DNA from: Patescibacteria group bacterium
GTDB taxonomy: Bacteria > Patescibacteriota > Microgenomatia > UBA8517
Assembly (NCBI GenBank): GCA_025999275.1
Contig: AP024680.1
Location: forward strand, 145,013 to 180,727
DNA: 35,715 nt
Reading direction: 5' to 3'
Below the pieces are notes generated by a model, which saw only the letters and a list, made by a program, of their open reading frames with translations, was not told the origin of the DNA and searched no databases. Positions 1 to 7,893 of this stretch are shown in pieces; positions within the stretch are counted from its first letter, which is position 1; the number at the start of each line of letters is the position of its first letter. Made by a program: the position numbers and the translations under genes.

Positions 1-1
1 A

Positions 2-1699
2 ATGGATCAGAATAATAATCAAAATCAAATTCATGACGAAAATACACCAGCTGCTGGTGGGCAAGCTTTGGGTTTTGATACTTCCAGACAAGCTGGTGAT
101 TCCTCAAACAACGAGATTCCTTCACCTTCAACAGGTCCTTTTTCTGCTGTTGGTGTTGTAGGTGAAACAGGAACTTTTAATCCTATTTACAGTGACACGG
201 CGGCAGCAGTACCTTCTTCGCCTACAGCAAAAGATCAAGATCAGCAGAAGAATGTAGAAGTCCCTCCAATTACTTCTCCTTCTTCTTCACCATTTGTTGT
301 TTCTCAAGCATCTTCTGGGCAAAATGTTTCTCCTAGCCTTGGGAATGATTTAAAGAGTGATTCTTTAACATCTGTACCAGTTTCTCCAAAACCAACTAGA
401 AAATTTCCAATCCGTTTATTTCTGATTTTGATTTTGGTGGTCGGATTAATAGTTGGTCTGGTTTTTGCTTACGGAAAGTTTTTGGGTAAAAAGACGGTGG
501 AAACAAAAACTTTGACTTGGTGGAATTTGTGGGAGGATGAGTCTATAGTTAAACCTTTGATTGCTGAGTATGAATCAAAAAATCCTAATGTAAAAATTAA
601 CTATATTAAACAGTCCCCTCAAGATTATAGAGAAAGGTTGTCAAGTGTGTTAGCAAAAGGGGAGGGACCTGATATTTTTGTCTTTCATAACACTTGGGTT
701 CCTCTTTTTGTTCGTGAACTTGATGCTATGCCTGCTTCTTTTTCCAGTGCTGCTGATATTGCCCAAAACTATTATTATGTGGTTTCTGCTGATCTTTCAA
801 GCCAAGGCAGAATTTTAGGGATTCCATTGGGGTATGATGCGTTGACTCTGTTTATAAATGAGGATCTTTTTAAGGAAGCTGGTCTTAACCCTCCTGAAAC
901 TTGGGTTGATCTGCGCAATGATGCAAAAATTTTAACCAAAACTGAAAACGGAAAGATAATTCAAGCAGGTGTCGCTTTGGGTAGAACTGAAAATGTTGAT
1001 CACTGGCAAGAAATTTTGGCTTTGATGATGATTCAGAATGGAGTTAATTTTACCAACCCTGATATTAGTTTAGTTGAGAACTCGCTGATGTTTTATACAA
1101 TTTTTTCTAAGACAGATAGGGTTTGGGATGAGACTTTGCCTTCTTCAACCGAAGCATTTGCATCAGGTAAACTGGCCATGTATTTTGGTCCTTCTTGGAG
1201 AGCGTTTAATATTAAGGATGCTAATCCAAACCTAAATTTTAGAACTATTCCCATTCCTCAAGTTCCAAAAGAAAATCCTGATGACCCTGATATTTCTTAT
1301 GCAACATATTGGGCACAAGGAGTTTGGAGTAAAGGCAAAAATAAAGATTTGGCTTGGGATTTTTTGAAATTTTTATCATCTAAAGATTCTCTTGAAAAAC
1401 TTTTCAAACAAGCTTCTTTACAAAGAGGATTTGGCCAGGCTTATCCTAGAAGCGATATGGCTAATTTGATTTTGGACCATCCTATTTTGGGATCTATAGT
1501 CAAACTTGCCCCAAATGCTAAAAGTTGGTATCTTGCCTCGCGTACATTTGATGGACCCACTGGAATAAACTCCCAATTGAGTAAGTATTTTGAGGATGCA
1601 GTAAATGCCATTAATAATCAGGAGGATCCTGAAAATACTTCCGACACTCTAGCTCAGGGTATTAAGCAGGTTTTAACACAATATGGTTTATCTAAATAA
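2..1699 (+). CDS. Membrane-anchored extracellular solute-binding protein (sugar ABC-type)
   Basis: 565 residues. Residues 1-135 are a hydrophilic Pro/Ser/Thr/Asn/Gln-rich stretch, residues about 136-158 are one membrane helix, and the rest resembles family 1 extracellular solute-binding proteins of sugar ABC importers: an opening beta strand with TWWNLWEDE, then NPNVKINYI, then GPDIFVFHNTW, and later GKLAMYFGPSWR. Such proteins normally capture sugars or oligosaccharides outside the cell and deliver them to a permease. Here the usual lipoprotein signal is replaced by an internal helix with a long N-terminal tail, presumably cytoplasmic. No permease or ATPase gene lies in the window. The ATG is at the second base of the window, so the true start could be further upstream. 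The next gene starts directly after the stop, which suggests cotranscription. The fold assignment is solid; the ligand is unknown. Confidence 0.85.
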   Translation: MDQNNNQNQIHDENTPAAGGQALGFDTSRQAGDSSNNEIPSPSTGPFSAVGVVGETGTFNPIYSDTAAAVPSSPTAKDQDQQKNVEVPPITSPSSSPFVVSQASSGQNVSPSLGNDLKSDSLTSVPVSPKPTRKFPIRLFLILILVVGLIVGLVFAYGKFLGKKTVETKTLTWWNLWEDESIVKPLIAEYESKNPNVKINYIKQSPQDYRERLSSVLAKGEGPDIFVFHNTWVPLFVRELDAMPASFSSAADIAQNYYYVVSADLSSQGRILGIPLGYDALTLFINEDLFKEAGLNPPETWVDLRNDAKILTKTENGKIIQAGVALGRTENVDHWQEILALMMIQNGVNFTNPDISLVENSLMFYTIFSKTDRVWDETLPSSTEAFASGKLAMYFGPSWRAFNIKDANPNLNFRTIPIPQVPKENPDDPDISYATYWAQGVWSKGKNKDLAWDFLKFLSSKDSLEKLFKQASLQRGFGQAYPRSDMANLILDHPILGSIVKLAPNAKSWYLASRTFDGPTGINSQLSKYFEDAVNAINNQEDPENTSDTLAQGIKQVLTQYGLSK

Positions 1700-2563
1700 G
1701 TGTCAGAAAAGATAACATCTTCCTTTTCCTTTCAAGAAAGGTTTACTGTTTTTTATCATAGTTTGTTTGATTTTCCTTTAAAGAAAGAAGAGTTAAAGAA
1801 GTGGCTGTTTGGTAAGGGTGTTAATTTCAAATCGAATAGAATTCCTAAAGTTGACTTTAAAGACAGTTTCTATTTTTTGAAGGGCAAGGAAAGCCAGATT
1901 AAAAAAAGGAGAGAAAGAGAAAAAATTTCTAATTTTAAGATGCAAATAGCTATAAAAGCGGCCAAGATTTTGAGCTTTTTGCCAACGATAAAAATGGTTG
2001 GTATAACTGGCTCTCTGGCTATGAAGAATACAGACTTGAATTCAGATATTGATCTTATGATTATAACTAGAAGTGGTTTCCTTTGGATAAGCAGACTTCT
2101 TGCTATTCTAGTCTTGAAGTTGGCTGGTTTTAAAATTAGAAAACATGGTGATAAAGACACAAGAGACAAATTGTGTTTGAATATGTGGATTGATGAGTCA
2201 GATTTGGTTTGGCAAAACAAAAATCTTTTTTCTGCTCATGAGATTGCTCAAGTCATTCCGCTTATAAATAGGGATAATGTTTACGAAAATTTTTTGTCTT
2301 ACAACCAATGGATTTTGGATTTTTGGCCGAACTCAGTTTCTATTAGTGCAAGGTTTAAGAATAAAGGAATTAGTTTTATTGATAACGTGTTATTTTGTGT
2401 TTTTGGATTGTTTGAAATTTTGGCCTATATCTCTCAGCGTCTTTATATGAAAGGAAAAATTACCAGAGAGGTGGTTAGTTATAGAAGAGCTGTTTTCCAT
2501 CCTGTTAATTTAGACTTATTGATATCTAAAAAATTGAAAGAAGTTTTGATGATTGAAGAGTAA
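1700..2563 (+). CDS. Nucleotidyltransferase-fold (Pol beta superfamily) protein
   Basis: 287 residues from a GTG that abuts the stop of the solute-binding protein gene without a gap, so translation is probably coupled. The centre carries the nucleotidyltransferase signature: GS at residues 104-105 followed by SDIDLMI with the metal-binding pair D116 and D118. Residues 1-60 look like a small helical, possibly winged-helix, domain. A basic stretch follows at 65-75 (KGKESQIKKRRERE). The C-terminal half is partly hydrophobic (residues about 225-250). Members of this superfamily transfer NMP groups to proteins, RNA or small molecules; the substrate cannot be told from sequence. Downstream is the groES promoter region, so this gene probably ends the first operon. 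Confidence 0.7.
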   Translation: MSEKITSSFSFQERFTVFYHSLFDFPLKKEELKKWLFGKGVNFKSNRIPKVDFKDSFYFLKGKESQIKKRREREKISNFKMQIAIKAAKILSFLPTIKMVGITGSLAMKNTDLNSDIDLMIITRSGFLWISRLLAILVLKLAGFKIRKHGDKDTRDKLCLNMWIDESDLVWQNKNLFSAHEIAQVIPLINRDNVYENFLSYNQWILDFWPNSVSISARFKNKGISFIDNVLFCVFGLFEILAYISQRLYMKGKITREVVSYRRAVFHPVNLDLLISKKLKEVLMIEE

Positions 2564-2571
2564 GAACCCTC

Positions 2572-2600
2572 TTGACAAAATTAATAACTTTTCTGATAAT
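2572..2600 (+). promoter_or_regulatory. Upstream promoter P1 of groES-groEL
   Basis: TTGACA at 2572-2577 and GATAAT at 2595-2600, separated by 17 nt: a perfect -35 and a 5-of-6 -10 for a housekeeping sigma factor. The predicted transcript would start just ahead of the CIRCE-like dyad at 2613-2639, so repressor binding there would block it. Confidence 0.65.
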
Positions 2601-2612
2601 AGCACTTGAGTC

Positions 2613-2639
2613 TTAGCAATGCTAATGCTAGATTGCTAA
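2613..2639. promoter_or_regulatory. Degenerate CIRCE operator (HrcA site) of groES-groEL
   Basis: TTAGCAAT (2613-2620) and its exact reverse complement ATTGCTAA (2632-2639) span 27 bp, the same span as the CIRCE consensus TTAGCACTC-N9-GAGTGCTAA. The outer TTAGCA/TGCTAA parts match and the inner bases differ. A further GAGTC (2608-2612) and GACTC (2642-2646) flank it as an outer dyad. It lies between promoters P1 and P2. HrcA control is inferred from the match and from the clear CIRCE at hsp20. Confidence 0.7.
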
Positions 2640-2646
2640 TTGACTC

Positions 2647-2674
2647 TTGACAAGTTTTCTCTTTTTAATAAAAT
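2647..2674 (+). promoter_or_regulatory. Downstream promoter P2 of groES-groEL
   Basis: TTGACA at 2647-2652 and TAAAAT at 2669-2674, spaced 16 nt. The groES ATG is at 2687, so a transcript from here would have a leader of only a few nucleotides. The -35 begins 7 bp after the CIRCE-like dyad. No Shine-Dalgarno sequence is visible before groES. Confidence 0.55.
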
Positions 2675-2686
2675 CATTTATAGCCT

Positions 2687-2989
2687 ATGAAAGGAAAGAA
2701 AGTAAATCTTAAACCAACAGCGGGTTACCTCTTAATAGAGCCAGCTGGTGTGGAGAAAAAGACTGAGTCTGGTATTTATCTTCCTGATACTTCTGAGGAA
2801 AAACCTCAAAAAGGCACTGTTTTGGCGGTTGGTGCTGATGAGTTGACTGATTCTGGTAAGTTGAGAAAGTCACCTGCAAAAGTTGGTGATGAGATTATTT
2901 ATAAAAAGTGGGGAGGAAATGAGGTTAAAATCGATGGCAAAGAATATATTTTTGTTAAGTTTGAGGATGTTTTAGCTGTTATTGATTAA
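2687..2989 (+). CDS. groES: Co-chaperonin GroES
   Basis: 100 residues, the usual length. It is the 10 kDa heptameric lid that caps the GroEL chamber during ATP-driven protein folding in the cytoplasm. The family pattern is clear: an N-terminal strand with [12 protein letters not shown], the mobile-loop region around residues 20-35 ([13 protein letters not shown]), [10 protein letters not shown], then [11 protein letters not shown] and the C-terminal [14 protein letters not shown]. It is followed one base later by the groEL ATG. Two promoters and a CIRCE-type dyad precede it, so heat-shock control by HrcA is likely. Confidence 0.97.
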   Translation: MKGKKVNLKPTAGYLLIEPAGVEKKTESGIYLPDTSEEKPQKGTVLAVGADELTDSGKLRKSPAKVGDEIIYKKWGGNEVKIDGKEYIFVKFEDVLAVID

Positions 2990-2990
2990 T

Positions 2991-4607
2991 ATGGCAAAGC
3001 AACTTAAATTTTCAGATGAAGCAAGAACAGCCCTTCTTAGGGGTATTGATATTGTTGCCAAAGCTGTAGTTACTACACTTGGTCCAAAAGGTAGAAATGT
3101 TGCTTTGGATAGAAAGTGGGGAGCTCCTAATGTTGTTCATGATGGTGTTACTGTTGCCAAAGAAATAGAGCTTAAGGATCCATTTGAAAATATGGGTGCG
3201 CAATTGGTAAAAGAAGCTGCTGATAAAACTAATGATGTAGCAGGTGACGGGACAACCACAGCAACTCTTCTAACTCGTGAGATTTCTGCCCTGGGAATGA
3301 AATATGTTACAGCAGGCGCCAATCCGATGATTGTCAAAAAAGGAATTGAAAAGGCAGTTTTGGCTGTGATTGAAGAATTAAAGAGAATTTCAAAACCAAT
3401 AAAGAATAAAGAAGAAATTACTCAGGTGGCAACAATTTCAGCTGGAGATGAAAATATTGGTACCAAAATTGCCGAAGCCTTAAATGGCAAGGATCGTGTG
3501 GTTACAGTTGAGGAAGGAAAAAGTTTGGATATCGAGATTGAGTATAAGGAGGGAATGGAGTTTGATCATGGTTATGTTTCTCCTTATTTTGTAACCAATC
3601 CTGAAAAGATGGAAGCAGAAGTTGAGGATGCATATATTCTCTTGACCGACAAAAAAATCTCTTCAATCCAAGAACTATTGCCTTTCTTGGAGAAATTTAT
3701 CAAAGTCAGTAAGAACCTGGTTATTATTGCCGATGAGATAGAAGGCGAAGCTTTGGCTACCTTAGTTGTTAACAAGCTAAAAGGAACATTTAATGTTTTG
3801 GCTGTCAAGGCTCCTGGGTTTGGCGACAGGAGAAAAGAAATGCTTGAAGATATAGCTGTTTTGACTGGTGGAACAGTAATCTCTGAGGATACAGGTAGGA
3901 AACTTGAATCAATTGAAATTGAGGACTTGGGTCGTGCTGATAAAGTTTGGGCTGATAAAGATAATACCCGAGTGATTGGTGGAAAAGGAGCAAAAGAAGC
4001 AATAGATAAAAGAATAGCCTTGATTAAAAGACAGATTGAGGAGACAGATTCTGATTTTGATCGCAAGAGACTCGAGGAAAGACTGGCCAAGCTTTCAGGA
4101 GGTGTGGCTCAGATTAATGTTGGGGCAGCGACAGAAGTTGAATTGAATGAAAAGAAAGAAAGAGTAAAAGATGCTGTTGAAGCTACAAAGGCAGCAATTG
4201 AAGAGGGTGTTTTGCCTGGTGGTGGGATTGCTCTTCTTAAAGCAAGAGCGGTTCTCAAGAAGATTATGAAGGAAGATTTGCCAGAGGATGAGAAAATTGG
4301 TATTAAGATTATCTATGAAGCTTTGGAGCAGCCTGTTAGGTATTTAGCTAGAAATTCAGGTGAAGATGATGGTTATGTAGTCAAAAGAATTGAAGAGTCA
4401 AATGATTCTGATTTTGGATACAATTCTTTGACTGGCGAATTTGGGTCAATGATTAGGTTTGGTGTTCTTGATCCTCTAAAGGTAACTAGGTCAGCTTTGC
4501 AAAATGCCGCTTCTGTTGCAATGATGGTTTTGACCACAGAAGCCTTAGTGACAGATATCCCTGAGGAGAAGAAAGAAAGCACTCAAACTCCATCAATGGA
4601 TTATTAA
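2991..4607 (+). CDS. groEL: Chaperonin GroEL (60 kDa)
   Basis: 538 residues from ATG 2991, one base after the groES stop. An in-frame ATT nine bases upstream is possible but the family N-terminus ([12 protein letters not shown]) fits this ATG. It forms the double-ring ATPase that folds proteins with GroES. Visible hallmarks are [13 protein letters not shown] (28-40), the ATP site GDGTTT (85-90), the apical-domain stretch [14 protein letters not shown], and [17 protein letters not shown] with the late nucleotide-site motif LPGGG. The C-terminus ends in TPSMDY and lacks the Gly-Gly-Met repeats found in many GroELs. The gene overlaps the convergent M23 peptidase gene by 4 bp, with no hairpin terminator between them. 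Confidence 0.98.
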   Translation: MAKQLKFSDEARTALLRGIDIVAKAVVTTLGPKGRNVALDRKWGAPNVVHDGVTVAKEIELKDPFENMGAQLVKEAADKTNDVAGDGTTTATLLTREISALGMKYVTAGANPMIVKKGIEKAVLAVIEELKRISKPIKNKEEITQVATISAGDENIGTKIAEALNGKDRVVTVEEGKSLDIEIEYKEGMEFDHGYVSPYFVTNPEKMEAEVEDAYILLTDKKISSIQELLPFLEKFIKVSKNLVIIADEIEGEALATLVVNKLKGTFNVLAVKAPGFGDRRKEMLEDIAVLTGGTVISEDTGRKLESIEIEDLGRADKVWADKDNTRVIGGKGAKEAIDKRIALIKRQIEETDSDFDRKRLEERLAKLSGGVAQINVGAATEVELNEKKERVKDAVEATKAAIEEGVLPGGGIALLKARAVLKKIMKEDLPEDEKIGIKIIYEALEQPVRYLARNSGEDDGYVVKRIEESNDSDFGYNSLTGEFGSMIRFGVLDPLKVTRSALQNAASVAMMVLTTEALVTDIPEEKKESTQTPSMDY

Positions 4608-5281
4608 TTTTTAGGTAGAACGATAAGGGGATCAAAAGGTATTTTGTCTTTTCTTATTTCAAAATGAAGGTGGTCTCCAGTTGCTCTCCCTGTAGAACCC
4701 ATTTCTCCAATTTTTGTTTCTGGGAGCACTTTGTCCCCTTTCTTTACCAAGATTTTTGAAAGATGAGCGTAAAGGGATGTTATTCCACCTCCATGATTGA
4801 TTAGAATTGCTTTTCCGTAACCATAATTTGATGCACTGGTTTCTTCAACAATACCAGGCATGACAGGATAGATTGGATCCCCGGTGATTCCATCAAAATC
4901 AATTCCTGGATGATAAAATTTGAAACTCTGGGTTATTTTTACTTCCAATACTGGATAGCGCAATCCTTTTTGAGTAGTGGTGGTGATATTTTCAACCGAA
5001 ACAATTAAATTTTCAGGATTGATATCCTTTAAATTGGTTATACCAGTTTGAGGTAGAAGCGAACCGGCAAAAATTATAACAGGCGTGTTTAGGCCGATTA
5101 ATTTTTTGAAACTTTTGTTTTCAAAGATAAACCTAAAGTAACGAGATAGTTTTGAACCCTTGCGGATGTTTTTGACATCTTCGAGTTTGGGCAAAAGTGG
5201 ATCAATATCAACCTCTCGCCTTTTTACCAATTTAAGGTCAAGACGTCTACCAGCGGGCAAGTTGAGAGAAATTTGTATCAT
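4604..5281 (-). CDS. M23 family (LytM/NlpD-like) peptidase
   Basis: 225 residues from the ATG at 5281; an in-frame TTG at 5329 lies inside a terminator-like hairpin and is less likely. The C-terminal domain is a M23 zinc endopeptidase that cuts peptide bridges in peptidoglycan: H124 with D128 (HPGIDFD), H173 in LYAHLSK, and HLHFE with H204 and H206 are the metal and catalytic residues. Residues about 62-77 (the [13 protein letters not shown] region) are moderately hydrophobic. No clear signal peptide is seen, so export or anchoring is uncertain. It may act in wall remodelling with the FemAB and LytR-CpsA-Psr genes. It overlaps groEL by 4 bp tail to tail. Its leader contains two hairpins that can pair alternatively (see findings). 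Confidence 0.88.
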   Translation of the reverse strand: MIQISLNLPAGRRLDLKLVKRREVDIDPLLPKLEDVKNIRKGSKLSRYFRFIFENKSFKKLIGLNTPVIIFAGSLLPQTGITNLKDINPENLIVSVENITTTTQKGLRYPVLEVKITQSFKFYHPGIDFDGITGDPIYPVMPGIVEETSASNYGYGKAILINHGGGITSLYAHLSKILVKKGDKVLPETKIGEMGSTGRATGDHLHFEIRKDKIPFDPLIVLPKN

Positions 5282-5315
5282 ATGTCCCGCAATTGCGGGG
5301 TTGGGGCAGACAATT

Positions 5316-5340
5316 AAAAAAGCTCGCAATATTTGCGAGC
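5316..5340 (-). terminator. Intrinsic terminator or attenuator between tRNA-Cys and the M23 gene
   Basis: On the minus strand GCTCGCAA pairs with TTGCGAGC around an AAT-like loop (5322-5340), followed by six T residues (5316-5321). It could end the tRNA-Cys transcript. It also lies about 14-40 nt downstream of the promoter at 5354-5383, so transcripts for the M23 gene must read through it. Confidence 0.7.
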
Positions 5341-5353
5341 AATAAGATAAGCA

Positions 5354-5383
5354 ATTATAGCAGAATTATGTTGTCAAAGTCAA
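5354..5383 (-). promoter_or_regulatory. Promoter for the M23 peptidase gene
   Basis: Minus strand: TTGACT (5378-5383), 18-nt spacer, perfect TATAAT (5354-5359). The predicted start would be near 5347, directly before the terminator hairpin. Confidence 0.6.
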
Positions 5384-5409
5384 GTTTATAAGATTGTTTA
5401 TATTTTTTG

Positions 5410-5481
5410 AGGCACGAGAGGGAATCGAACCCTCGCATAGCTGTTTTGCAGACAGCCGTGTTTCCACTTCACCATCGTGCC
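5410..5481 (-). tRNA. tRNA-Cys (anticodon GCA)
   Basis: A full cloverleaf is readable on the minus strand. The acceptor stem GGCACGA pairs with TCGTGCC. The anticodon arm is GCTGT-CTGCAAA-ACAGC with anticodon GCA. The T arm is GAGGG-TTCGATT-CCCTC. The discriminator base is U73 at 5410, an identity element for cysteine tRNAs. The 3' CCA is not encoded (CAA follows), so a CCA-adding enzyme is required. Confidence 0.97.
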
Positions 5482-5491
5482 AAGTTTCTTT

Positions 5492-5520
5492 ATTTTATCC
5501 TTTTTTCTTTTCCAAAGCAA
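5492..5520 (-). promoter_or_regulatory. Promoter for tRNA-Cys
   Basis: Minus strand: TTGCTT (5515-5520), 17-nt spacer, TAAAAT (5492-5497). This places the start about 4-6 nt before the tRNA 5' end. The -35 abuts the hsp20 terminator stem. Confidence 0.45.
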
Positions 5521-5549
5521 AGCCCGCCTTTTTAAAAAGGCGGGCTTTT
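5519..5549 (-). terminator. Intrinsic terminator of hsp20
   Basis: A 7-bp GC stem (GCCCGCC at 5522-5528, GGCGGGC at 5539-5545) is extended by complementary T5/A5 and AAA/TTT, making a long perfect palindrome. It begins 8 nt after the hsp20 stop and is followed on the minus strand by TTTGCTTT. The plus-strand side is also T-rich, so it could work in both directions. Confidence 0.85.
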
Positions 5550-5556
5550 ATTTTTC

Positions 5557-5958
5557 TTATTTACTTTCCTTGGCTTTAACTGTTATTTTCTTTGGCCTTG
5601 CTGCTTCGGTCTTAGGAATTATAACAGTTACAATTCCATTTTTGACCTCGGCTTTAGCTTTATGCCAGTCACCACCCGACAAAGCTGTGGTATAGTAATA
5701 TTTGAAGCTTGAGGCTTGGTATTCGTTTTTGGTTTTCTTTTCTTTTTTAGTTTCAGCTTTGATTGTAAGAACACCGTTCTCTATTTCAATCTCAATGTCT
5801 TCGGCCGGAACACCAGCCACAACAGCTTCAGCAATGATATCTTTGTCGGTGGCTGAAATTCTTAAGCCTCTTTGAGGCTGAAAATCTTCCCATTCTTCAT
5901 CCCAACTGGGAAGGCTAAAGAGGTTTCTGAAAGGATCACGAACAAGTAGATTTACCAT
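5557..5958 (-). CDS. Small heat-shock protein, Hsp20/alpha-crystallin family
   Basis: 133 residues from the ATG at 5958. An upstream in-frame GTG at 5985 falls inside the CIRCE operator and is rejected, because a strong Shine-Dalgarno (GGGGGTGAT, 5963-5971) sits 4 nt before this ATG. It is a cytoplasmic ATP-independent holdase. The alpha-crystallin domain spans residues about 38-125: AVVAGVPAEDIEIEIENGVL, then the GIVTVIIPK strand near the end, and an ITV form of the C-terminal I-x-I/V anchoring motif. A short N-terminal arm contains DPFRNLFSLPSW. It is transcribed alone between a CIRCE-bearing promoter and its own terminator, so HrcA-type heat-shock control is expected. Confidence 0.95.
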   Translation of the reverse strand: MVNLLVRDPFRNLFSLPSWDEEWEDFQPQRGLRISATDKDIIAEAVVAGVPAEDIEIEIENGVLTIKAETKKEKKTKNEYQASSFKYYYTTALSGGDWHKAKAEVKNGIVTVIIPKTEAARPKKITVKAKESK

Positions 5959-5978
5959 ACTTATCACCCCCTTTCTTC

Positions 5979-6005
5979 CTAGCACTCATATCACTTGAGT
6001 GCTAA
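5979..6005. promoter_or_regulatory. CIRCE operator (HrcA site) of hsp20
   Basis: On the minus strand TTAGCACTC-N9-GAGTGCTAG, matching the CIRCE consensus at 17 of 18 arm positions with the exact 9-nt spacing. It lies between the -10 and the Shine-Dalgarno site of hsp20, where HrcA binding would block transcription. Confidence 0.93.
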
Positions 6006-6008
6006 TAT

Positions 6009-6038
6009 ATAATAATAAATAGGGGAGAGGCTTGTCAA
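6009..6038 (-). promoter_or_regulatory. Promoter of hsp20
   Basis: Minus strand: TTGACA (6033-6038), 18-nt spacer, TATTAT (6009-6014), immediately upstream of the CIRCE element. The region is AT-rich and the -10 could shift by a few bases. Confidence 0.6.
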
Positions 6039-6061
6039 GATCTTGTTTTAGCTGCTAGACT
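6032..6061 (+). promoter_or_regulatory. Candidate promoter of the PEGA/SH3 gene
   Basis: TTGTCA (6032-6037), 18-nt spacer, TAGACT (6056-6061). Its -35 overlaps the opposite-strand hsp20 -35 in the palindrome CTTGTCAAG, giving a back-to-back promoter pair. The match is moderate. Confidence 0.35.
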
Positions 6062-6102
6062 TTTATGCTACTTTAGTTTTTGTCGGATGTTAATTTAATA
6101 AA

Positions 6103-6918
6103 ATGATAGACAGATTTAAGTTGATGATTAAAATTTTAATTGCAATTTCTTTACTTTTCTTAATTTCTTTTTTTGTGGTTGGTTATTTTTGGCCGCCGAA
6201 AGCAGGCCTTTTAGTAGTGTCTGAGCCAAAAGCTGATGTATTTATTGATGGTTTGAAAGTTGGGGAAACCCCTTATGATCAAGCCTTAAAACCAAAAGAG
6301 GTTGTAGTTAAGATTGTTCCCAACGATCCCCGTCTGGTTTCTTATGAGACAAAGATAAAACTTATTCCAAAGGTTAAAACTATTTTGCAGAGGGATTTGG
6401 GGGAAACTGAGGAGAAATCTGCTGGTATTTTGGTTTCTTTTGAGAAGGTTGCTGGCAAGGAATCTATAATTTCTGTAATCTCAGATCCTGACAAATCCCA
6501 GGTTATAATTGATGGTCAAGTACGTGGGTTTACTCCTTTTCAATCTAGTTCTGTCAAGCCTGGTCAACACAAAATATCAATAATCCAACCTGATTTTATT
6601 ACAAAAGATATAAACATTAGAGTTTATCCTGGTTACAAATTGACTGCTTTTGTTAAACTAGCTCCTATAACTGTTAGAGAGGTTGAAGCTCAAAATTCTA
6701 ACGACAAGATATTTCCTTTTAAGATTCAAATCTCTAATGTTGGTAGGGATTATCTAAAGATTAGAGAAAAACCAGATTTAATGACTAAAGAAATTGGTCG
6801 AATTAAAGAAGGTGATGTTTGTGATGTTTTTGAAGAGGATGGTAATAAAGAATGGTACAGAATAACCTGTCAAGATAAAGAAGGATGGATTCCTTCTAGT
6901 TATGCTAAGGCTATTTAA
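6103..6918 (+). CDS. Membrane-anchored protein with two PEGA repeats and a C-terminal SH3b domain
   Basis: 271 residues. One N-terminal helix (about 9-29) anchors it, with the rest presumably outside. PEGA repeats are seen at about 34-80 (SEPKADVFIDGLKVGETPY) and 120-185 (SDPDKSQVIIDGQVRGFTPF); this beta-rich module is common in envelope proteins. Residues about 215-271 form a bacterial SH3 domain: YLKIREKPDLMTKEIGRI, then GWIPSSYAKAI. SH3b domains often bind wall peptides, so a role in envelope binding or scaffolding is inferred, without known catalysis. It is transcribed divergently from hsp20 and faces the end of the long minus-strand glycan operon 12 nt away, with no terminator visible there. 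Confidence 0.85.
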   Translation: MIDRFKLMIKILIAISLLFLISFFVVGYFWPPKAGLLVVSEPKADVFIDGLKVGETPYDQALKPKEVVVKIVPNDPRLVSYETKIKLIPKVKTILQRDLGETEEKSAGILVSFEKVAGKESIISVISDPDKSQVIIDGQVRGFTPFQSSSVKPGQHKISIIQPDFITKDINIRVYPGYKLTAFVKLAPITVREVEAQNSNDKIFPFKIQISNVGRDYLKIREKPDLMTKEIGRIKEGDVCDVFEEDGNKEWYRITCQDKEGWIPSSYAKAI

Positions 6919-6930
6919 CAATAGACGGTC

Positions 6931-7893
6931 TTAAGCCCAAATAGCAGCCCCGCTGTAAAAGATCCATATTATCATTATTCCCCAAATCAAAACAGAAGTA
7001 ACAAGAGGAATATCGGTTAGGATAAGCTTTTCTGGCCTTTCTGTTTTATTGTCAAATATTAGTTTCTCATATCGCATAATGGCAAATATAACTATCGGAA
7101 TAGTGGTCATAAGTAATTTATTGATTGTTATTGTTTTGGAGATTTCAGCCAGTATTACCCATATTGGCAGAGATACCTTTGGTGATTCAAAAAAAGCAAA
7201 AAGTGACCAGCTAAGCCATGCTGCGTTACCAAACATGGTTACATAAGAATTTAAAAGTTCTTTGTTGTAGTTTGAAAGAGATAGTCTAGTTTTTGGTTTA
7301 TCGTTTCCTTCTGCATTAAGCTCTGCTCTTCTTTTTCCTGAAGCTAGAAACAGAGAAACAGAGATTACGCAAAGTAGAAACCAGACAGAAAGATGGGCGT
7401 TTATGGCAAAGGCTCCTCCATAGATTCTCAAGATGAAACCGGCAGCAATAATTAAGATATCTAAAATAGCAAAGTTTTTAAGCACAAGACTATATAAGAC
7501 CTGTAGGATTAAGTAGGCAACTATCAAAGTAAGAAATATGTCGTTTACTTTGTTCGCTATAAATAGAGAACAGAGTGATAAAAAAAGACTTTCTGCCAAG
7601 GCAACGTTGATAGGTATTCTACCTGAAGCGATTGGTCGATGTCTTTTGAAGGGGTGGAGTTGGTCTCTTTTTTTGTCAATTATGTCATTAAAAATGTAGG
7701 CGCTTGAGGAAATAAAGGAAAAAGAAATAAAGGCTAAAAGGCTTGTTTTAAAATAGGATGGGATAAAAAGCGTTCCTGAAAATATAAGGGCAGCAAAGAC
7801 AGATATGTTTTTAATCCAGTGTACAGGCCTTGCAACAAGAATTAGATTTTTTAAGATGACTAAGATTGATTTTTCAGATTGTTTTGCTTCCAT
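6931..7893 (-). CDS. UbiA-family prenyltransferase, decaprenyl-phosphate phosphoribosyltransferase-like
   Basis: 320 residues, polytopic with about eight to nine helices. The first Asp-rich motif reads ND at 69-70, D73 and D77, followed by HPFKRHRPIASGR (80-92). This long form is typical of decaprenyl-phosphate phosphoribosyltransferases (mycobacterial Rv3806c group), which join PRPP to polyprenyl phosphate, rather than of quinone UbiA enzymes. The N-terminal VARPVHWIKN and the later LDILIIAAGFILRIYGG also match. The product would be a lipid-linked phosphoribose, precursor of ribose or arabinose donors for GT-C enzymes. It is the last gene of the operon and its start overlaps the GT4 gene end by 34 bp. 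The epimerase and phosphatase of the mycobacterial pathway are not in the window. Confidence 0.82.
   Translation of the reverse strand: MEAKQSEKSILVILKNLILVARPVHWIKNISVFAALIFSGTLFIPSYFKTSLLAFISFSFISSSAYIFNDIIDKKRDQLHPFKRHRPIASGRIPINVALAESLFLSLCSLFIANKVNDIFLTLIVAYLILQVLYSLVLKNFAILDILIIAAGFILRIYGGAFAINAHLSVWFLLCVISVSLFLASGKRRAELNAEGNDKPKTRLSLSNYNKELLNSYVTMFGNAAWLSWSLFAFFESPKVSLPIWVILAEISKTITINKLLMTTIPIVIFAIMRYEKLIFDNKTERPEKLILTDIPLVTSVLIWGIMIIWIFYSGAAIWA

Noticed and set aside
3584-4090. 168-codon antisense frame inside groEL
   Set aside because: It lies wholly within a certain groEL and is Ser/Leu-rich in the way antisense shadows of AT-rich genes are.
5282-5329. N-terminal extension of the M23 peptidase from a TTG at 5329
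   Set aside because: It would begin inside the terminator-like hairpin and its residues do not form a convincing signal peptide; the ATG at 5281 is simpler.
5959-5985. N-terminal extension of hsp20 from a GTG at 5985
   Set aside because: That GTG is inside the CIRCE arm, and a strong Shine-Dalgarno sits just before the ATG at 5958.
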